Source: Seminavis robusta
Lineage: Eukaryota; Bacillariophyta; Bacillariophyceae; Naviculales; Naviculaceae
DNA length: 54,157 nucleotides
Direction: 5' to 3'
Assembly: GCA_903772945.1 (NCBI GenBank)
Contig: CAICTM010000662.1
Span: 1-54,157, forward strand
The notes below the pieces were generated by a model. That model saw nothing but the letters and a program-made list of their open reading frames with translations, was not told where the DNA came from and did not search any database. The translations under genes were made by a program, and so were the position numbers. This document shows, piece after piece, positions 49,486-54,157 of this stretch (position 1 is the first letter of the stretch; the number at the start of each line of letters is the position of its first letter).

Positions 49486-51041
49486 GTCGCAACCTGGCTG
49501 AAATGCTGAAATCAAGCGGACGATGCTCCGAGTACAACATGATCAGTTCAGGTCTCCCCCCTTGTGATATATATGGTCGTGATGTCGAATTGTTGATGAT
49601 AGAGAAAAATGACTGCTGCCAAGATTCATAGAGTGAAGCAACGACAACCTGAGAAATACTTACTGAATAAAGATACCGGTAGGGTTGTTGCCTTTTCAAG
49701 CTAGTTTGTGCAGACAACCCTGCCAGAAAGCAGCCAGCTAAACATGTGTTGACTAAGGAGCATGCGGTTACCATTTCGCTTTGGAGGGAAATACATATTC
49801 ACTTCACTGAATACAATTTGGCCTTGGTGGCTTCCAAGAGAATGGGTATACCTGTCCTCACACCCCATTACTAGGATCTTTCTGCAGCATAGGCTGTGTA
49901 GTTGATAGATCGTTTCTTGCGTTTGTAGAAGTGCCATGACGGCTGCTAAGTTCGCTGCACTGCCGTTCATGATTGATGGTACAGTACTCTAGAGCCCGGC
50001 AGTTGCTTCGACTGGGCTCTGGCAGCTGCTCTGGCTTCAGTTCTGGATGGTTGTATTTGTACATCAAATTTTGTACGATTGTAGTACTGTACTCGGCCAT
50101 GGGCAGGGCTACCAACGTTAACGTGCAGCGAAGGAACAGACCGGTCGCCACCCCTGCCTACCCTGAAGCCAGGACGAATGAATGTCTGCACCCTATAGGC
50201 TTTTTCCGGGCAGAGCAACAGGCAAGCAAGCAATGTCTAGGTAGTACAGAAGTAGATATCGTGCGTGAGTTGCAGAACAAACAGAAGCAATACACTGTAG
50301 TCTAGTCTATTATGGGAACGACATGTTTCATTGGAACCTATCTACTGCCAGAAGAACTTGGAGCCAACTTCGATTGAAACGGAGGAGGCCCGACAAGATT
50401 GAAGAACTGCGACCGGCTGGCTGACAGCTTCCGTCCCTGTGGCTTGGGCTGTTGGCCCGATGCATTTCCGTGAAGCAAGAACGAACCAGACGGCTCCTCG
50501 TACTACCGGCGCTAACTAGCGGCATGATGTACCGATTGCAGAGGCAATAGCCGACTTGCTTCGGAAAGGAACCCAAGAAGCCTTCTGGTTGTCGCTTGTA
50601 GGCCACAACGTCTACGACATAGAGCTAATAATAAAGGGGTTTCTGCGCTTCCAATGGACTCTTTAGTAATCGGAAGACCGCTTTGGAGGTTACCTATGCA
50701 AGGATGCCGTAAAATGCAAGATTAGGTTTCAATAGAAACCTGCGGAGTACTTGTCTTGTACATGATGCTACCCTACTATAGAGCAGCTAGTGGTAGTTTT
50801 TACCAGTCAAAGGCCGTCTTCCAGGTAACTGACAACTGCTGCAACCACACCAACAGCGAGCGCCTTGAATGAGAGATGAAAGTAGGCATGGTCGAGGTGT
50901 ACGGTAACTAAACTACATGCACTGCTACCGATGTATAAAGAGATCCAATTCTCTACTCAGTAGCCTTTTAACTTCGTAATGTTACATGTATGTGCAATCG
51001 TTTATTTAGCTATTCAATAGAGCAGTATTCAATCATGATGA
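49486..51041. other. Spacer without supported gene
   Basis: Only short frames on both strands with no motif or ATG context that I trust. GTAGTCTAGTCTA lies near 50300. Confidence 0.35.
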
Positions 51042-51869
51042 TCATACCGCTCTCTGGACGGACATGGGGGGCATGTCGCGAGTGGTACGCTCCTGTTTCT
51101 TTGCGTCCACTTCGCTGTCGGCTCCTTCGTCCTTCTTCAAGTTCTTGAGAAACTTTTGCAAGACCGACTTGGTATCTGATTCCAGGTCTCTCTGAGCCTC
51201 GGCGCTGCTCTGTCGCTGTGGCTTTTTCAATATCAACGTCTTGGGAGAAAGCTTCTCGGATGGACGAGACAACAGAAGGGGTGGTGCCGGTGGCGAGTTT
51301 GTGGTGGTAAGCGGCATGATGGGCATTCTCAGATCAAAGGGATTCTTGGGCCTGCTGCTGCCGCTGTTTCCCAACGGGCTGCGATCCCAACTGTCATTCT
51401 TCTTTCGTTGGTGCTTCTCTTCCTGCCTGCCTGATCGCTTGAGTAGTGATCCTGTAGACTGACAGTTGCGCAAGTCATCGGTCGACCGAGGGGCCCTCGA
51501 GTTGTTCAACATCAAGCTCCTCAAGTCGTCACTGGATCTTCGGCTCTTGGTGGTGGTTGGCTTGGACGCCAACAGCTTGGAAATCTCGGCAATATCTGGA
51601 ACACTAGACCACCGACACCTCTTGGCGGCCGGTGCCTTGTGCTTGGACCTCATGGTCATGGATTCGCGAGTCGAAAGGCATCGAGCATTATCCGAATAGA
51701 TGGCGATCGTCACTTCTTCGGGTGCTTCATTGATTCCAGCCGAGGCGCTCTCGCCGACATTACTGCTAGCCATCAGAGGCAGAAGCATCTGAAGGTAGCT
51801 GTAGTAGGGGTTGATCATTTCGGAGTTGCCTGCTGGTGGGTCTTGTTGCTTGCTGTTGTAGTGGCACAT
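51042..51869 (-). CDS. RW/DNAR-family disordered protein (about 275 aa)
   Basis: Stop TGA at 51042. ATGs at 51977, 51869 and 51818 are all in frame. I choose 51869 (MCHYNSKQQDPPAG). Alignment with relatives would favour 51818, because INPYYSYLQMLLPLM resembles their hydrophobic N-termini. VTIAIYSDNARCLSTRE carries the DNAR motif, followed by AKRCRWSSVPDIAEI, which matches CRWSSAPPSD in the gene at 16796. Repeated sites follow: SRRSSDDLRSLM and APRSTDDLRNC, then SLLKRSG. A Pro-rich part (NSPPAPPLLLSRP) and a charged C-terminal helix (TKSVLQKFLKNLKKDEGAD) close the protein. It therefore links the DNAR pair at 29.8-33.0 kb with the CRWSS member at 16.8 kb. Ser-Asp-Asp-Leu-Arg repeats after Arg-Arg look like kinase sites. 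Function unknown. Confidence 0.75.
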   Translation of the reverse strand: MCHYNSKQQDPPAGNSEMINPYYSYLQMLLPLMASSNVGESASAGINEAPEEVTIAIYSDNARCLSTRESMTMRSKHKAPAAKRCRWSSVPDIAEISKLLASKPTTTKSRRSSDDLRSLMLNNSRAPRSTDDLRNCQSTGSLLKRSGRQEEKHQRKKNDSWDRSPLGNSGSSRPKNPFDLRMPIMPLTTTNSPPAPPLLLSRPSEKLSPKTLILKKPQRQSSAEAQRDLESDTKSVLQKFLKNLKKDEGADSEVDAKKQERTTRDMPPMSVQRAV

Positions 51870-54091
51870 GTTAGTTTGATGTGGGCGTATCAAGATGAAA
51901 TTGTGAGGCTTCTTTGGGCTTGTGGGCAGCTTCAGCTTCCGCACGAGCAAATTGTCAGGGCTGTTGCCATGAAGCATTGGCTCGCTTCTTTGAAACCTGA
52001 GCACTGTGCACGGGCACTGCTACCGCACTACTACTGCACGCATTCATTTGTACGCACCCGCTACTTAGCGAGCCACATGTGGCACAGCGTACCGGTTGCT
52101 GCTTGAAGATTGAAGGTTGCGATTGGAAGAAAGAAGAACCCCATTCAATTACAGCCAAACACCAGACTCAACTTTGGCTTCTAACTAAAAAGTGCAACCG
52201 ACCAGCAGTTTTTTGTCACTTTCTGCTTGCAGTATTGCCAAAGCTTCTTCGACAGAAAAAAGAGGAAGTTGGGCCTTCTTGTGCATGTCGCGCCAAGCTA
52301 TTCTAGTTGAATTTGTTAAAGGGAAAGTCGTGGAAAGCCACGTAGGTTTAACTGACAAAACACTTCCGCGGTCTACTTATTGCAAATGCACTCAACTTAT
52401 TGAAGGTTCCAGCTTCTTTCAGCTCTTCTTCCGAGTTCAGGAGCCTGTCAAAGATATAGGGCCATAATGGAAGCATCTTGCTTCAACAGTGAAACCTCGA
52501 ATTCGGTGAGTTGAGACCCAGAACGGTAATAAGGGAAGCTTAAAAGGGATATGCACCTGTGAATAGATCCTTCGGATTTTGGTGGTATTAGAGCAGTGCC
52601 CGTGCAGGTCACGAGCATCGGAGTTAATGAAGTTCTGGGAACACTGTACAAAGGAAAGATAGTGAGCATCCCTTTGCGTCTTCACTGACAGTCATTGGTA
52701 CTCAAGGATCAACAGACATGCTTCTTTCTGCCAACAATGGAGATAGAGGGGCGATACCCTTATTTCAAGATGGTATTAACGACGACAAACGAAGTAACGG
52801 TAAAAACAACGGTCCAAACTGCAGAGCTGGCAAGAACTGTGTAAGGTTGAACTGCTAATAAGGAGATGATCGATAAACTCATCAACGTTTTGGCACGGAT
52901 AAGCATACAGTACCGTACAGCCGTACAGTGATACCAAACTAGTAGGGCACTACGACTGTAGTCTACACAGCTCTAATTAGCAGCGAGCAGAAGTACCTAG
53001 CCAGAACGCAGAGGAGATGATACTACCGGTAGACTACTAGAGTACTGATAGCTTGCTAGCTACTAGCTAGACTAGCTTTTAGCCATGACTTCGGACGCCG
53101 GTGGATGAGCTACTAGCTCTAGAGCTAGAACAAACTAACTTGGAACTTGAAACAGCTCTCGAAACAGTGCCGCTGGTACGTACTGGTACCAGTACTGGTA
53201 CCGGTACGCTGCGATCCACACAGTGCCACTTCGTGGGAGTAATAGCTGCTACACTGTAGCTGGCTGCCTGGTGGCAGGTGCTGACTGTGCTGACCCACTG
53301 TCAATTAATTGTCGATTGCATCGTAATTGTTCGTCAGCATTCATCGAGACAACACTGTGCGGATGTTCCATTTTCCTTTTGATGTCTTTGGCATCGATGT
53401 ATCCGAATTCCTAGGACGGTGGTGCCTTTTACAGACAAAAGCATTTATTTGTTTCTCTTCACCTTCACCGCTGTTCACGGTTGGTTCACAGTTCAGTCGT
53501 CTCCAACACTTTCCACTGACCAGGTGGTCATGGAGGCATGAGGCAGCCATTAGGCGTGGAGGCGACGAGGCGACCCAGTCGCACTGGGAAGGCATACTAG
53601 CTAGCTCATTCGGCAACCTGCTTCGTTGCAGTAGACCTATGCACCGTACTCGTACTCGAGTGATCGGAACATCGGAACGGTAGTTTTGGTTCGGGGCTTG
53701 AGTTGAAGATAGATGCTGGTCCTCGAGAGTAGGCGGGATTGATGTTTCATCCTCGGTCCCTACCGTAGCTTTGGCCAGCAGGCGGTCAGTGGAAATGACG
53801 ACATGGTGTGTGAGATCAATGACCATGAATCCTCAATCCTTGTTTCCTCCTCGCTCCCTCCAAGCTAGCAAGCAGGCGGTCAGTGGAAGGACGACATGGT
53901 GTGGGAGATACGAAGGATCGCTCTTCAATCCTTGTTTCGGACGTGCCTGAAAAGCAGTATTTTGCCAATAAAGTTTACTCCTACTAGGTTTGTTTGTTAT
54001 CTAACTCCTCATCACTTGCAACCTCTTCAACAACGCGCTATCCAATTGCCACTTAAACAACCAGTAGCACAGAGGGGATGGCCACCACAAC
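51870..54091. other. Spacer with palindromes and a 94-bp tandem duplication
   Basis: No supported gene. A dense palindrome cluster lies at 53175-53204 (GGTACCAGTACTGGTACC), and CTAGCTAG variants lie near 53055. A unit starting AGCAGGCGGTCAGTGGAA occurs at 53777 and again at 53871, sharing about 40 bases and a later TCAATCCTTGTTTC. Short frames near 52561-52860 could be gene debris but show no family. Confidence 0.4.
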
Positions 54092-54157
54092 ATGTTGGCC
54101 TCGTTTCAAAGGACCTTTTTCGCAGCATACTCATCAGATCCACCACCACCTCCTCCG
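54092..54157 (+). CDS. Possible 5' end of a gene running off the window
   Basis: ATG at 54092 opens 22 codons reaching the window end (MLASFQRTFFAAY followed by SSDPPPPPP). A Phe/Ala/Arg N-terminus with no acidic residue would suit an organelle-targeting peptide. An overlapping ATG at 54078 in another frame is the alternative. Too little sequence to say more. Confidence 0.25.
   Translation, partial: MLASFQRTFFAAYSSDPPPPPP

Noticed and set aside
52561..52860. Possible coding debris (frames reading DFGGIRAVPVQVTSIG and GDRGAIPLFQDG)
   Set aside because: Two short frames, stops on either side, no family match; too weak to annotate.

Overview
The window looks like nuclear DNA of a eukaryotic microalga, most likely a pennate diatom (inference). 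The reasons are GT-AG introns in a secreted nucleotidase gene, Copia-type retroelement debris, two proteins with a basic GKWT...RISKKFVG domain that I know from large diatom-specific families, a FG-GAP-type propeller fragment, and intergenic DNA full of short palindromes (CTAGCTAG, TACCGGTA, GTACTAGTAC). No bacterial operons, CRISPR arrays or rRNA genes were seen.

Layout. Bases 1-2412 are decayed retrotransposons: an integrase tail with many frameshifts, then a Copia reverse transcriptase/RNase H fragment and a candidate LTR. Bases 2726-5575 hold four adjacent arrays of unrelated short motifs. The first is a 468-bp element with perfect 25-bp terminal inverted repeats packed with GGGACGG motifs. 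It is followed by a TTAGTTTCACGG array, a GACCA/TGATCA array and a 1.4-kb GAGGTGC array.

From 6.6 to 52 kb there are about 17 protein genes on both strands with 0.3-4.6 kb spacers. The most striking content is a set of at least eight related, serine/arginine-rich, apparently disordered proteins. They fall into two families. The PGF-FFD family (8519-9430, 9878-13138, 40252-42237) shares an N-terminal PGF..SL..S.FFD motif and a C-terminal W-x-x-R-R motif. The RW family (16796-17614, 19385-20035, 29827-30720, 32324-33004, 51042-51869) shares an RW(S/D/N) motif, and three members share a DNAR motif. A ninth basophilic Ser-rich gene (6605-7162) is unassigned. All are dense in RRxS-type sites, which suggests phosphorylation-controlled scaffold or adaptor proteins; the function is unknown.

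Other genes are two GKWT-domain proteins (21512-23677 and 27588-28421), a SUMO/Rad60-like protein broken by a one-base frameshift (24907-25891), an ankyrin-type protein (37570-38478), a NADAR-family N-glycosidase (38825-39439), a protein ending in a CaaX prenylation box (43729-44697), a probable GPI-anchored Cys-rich surface protein (45403-46278) and a secreted 5'-nucleotidase with a C-terminal EF-hand pair (47077-49485, two introns). The last two are divergent and share a spacer with a palindromic TGACGTCA site.

The genes do not form an evident pathway. The coherent themes are local expansion of disordered phosphosite-rich proteins and a cell-surface/secreted pair at 45-49 kb.
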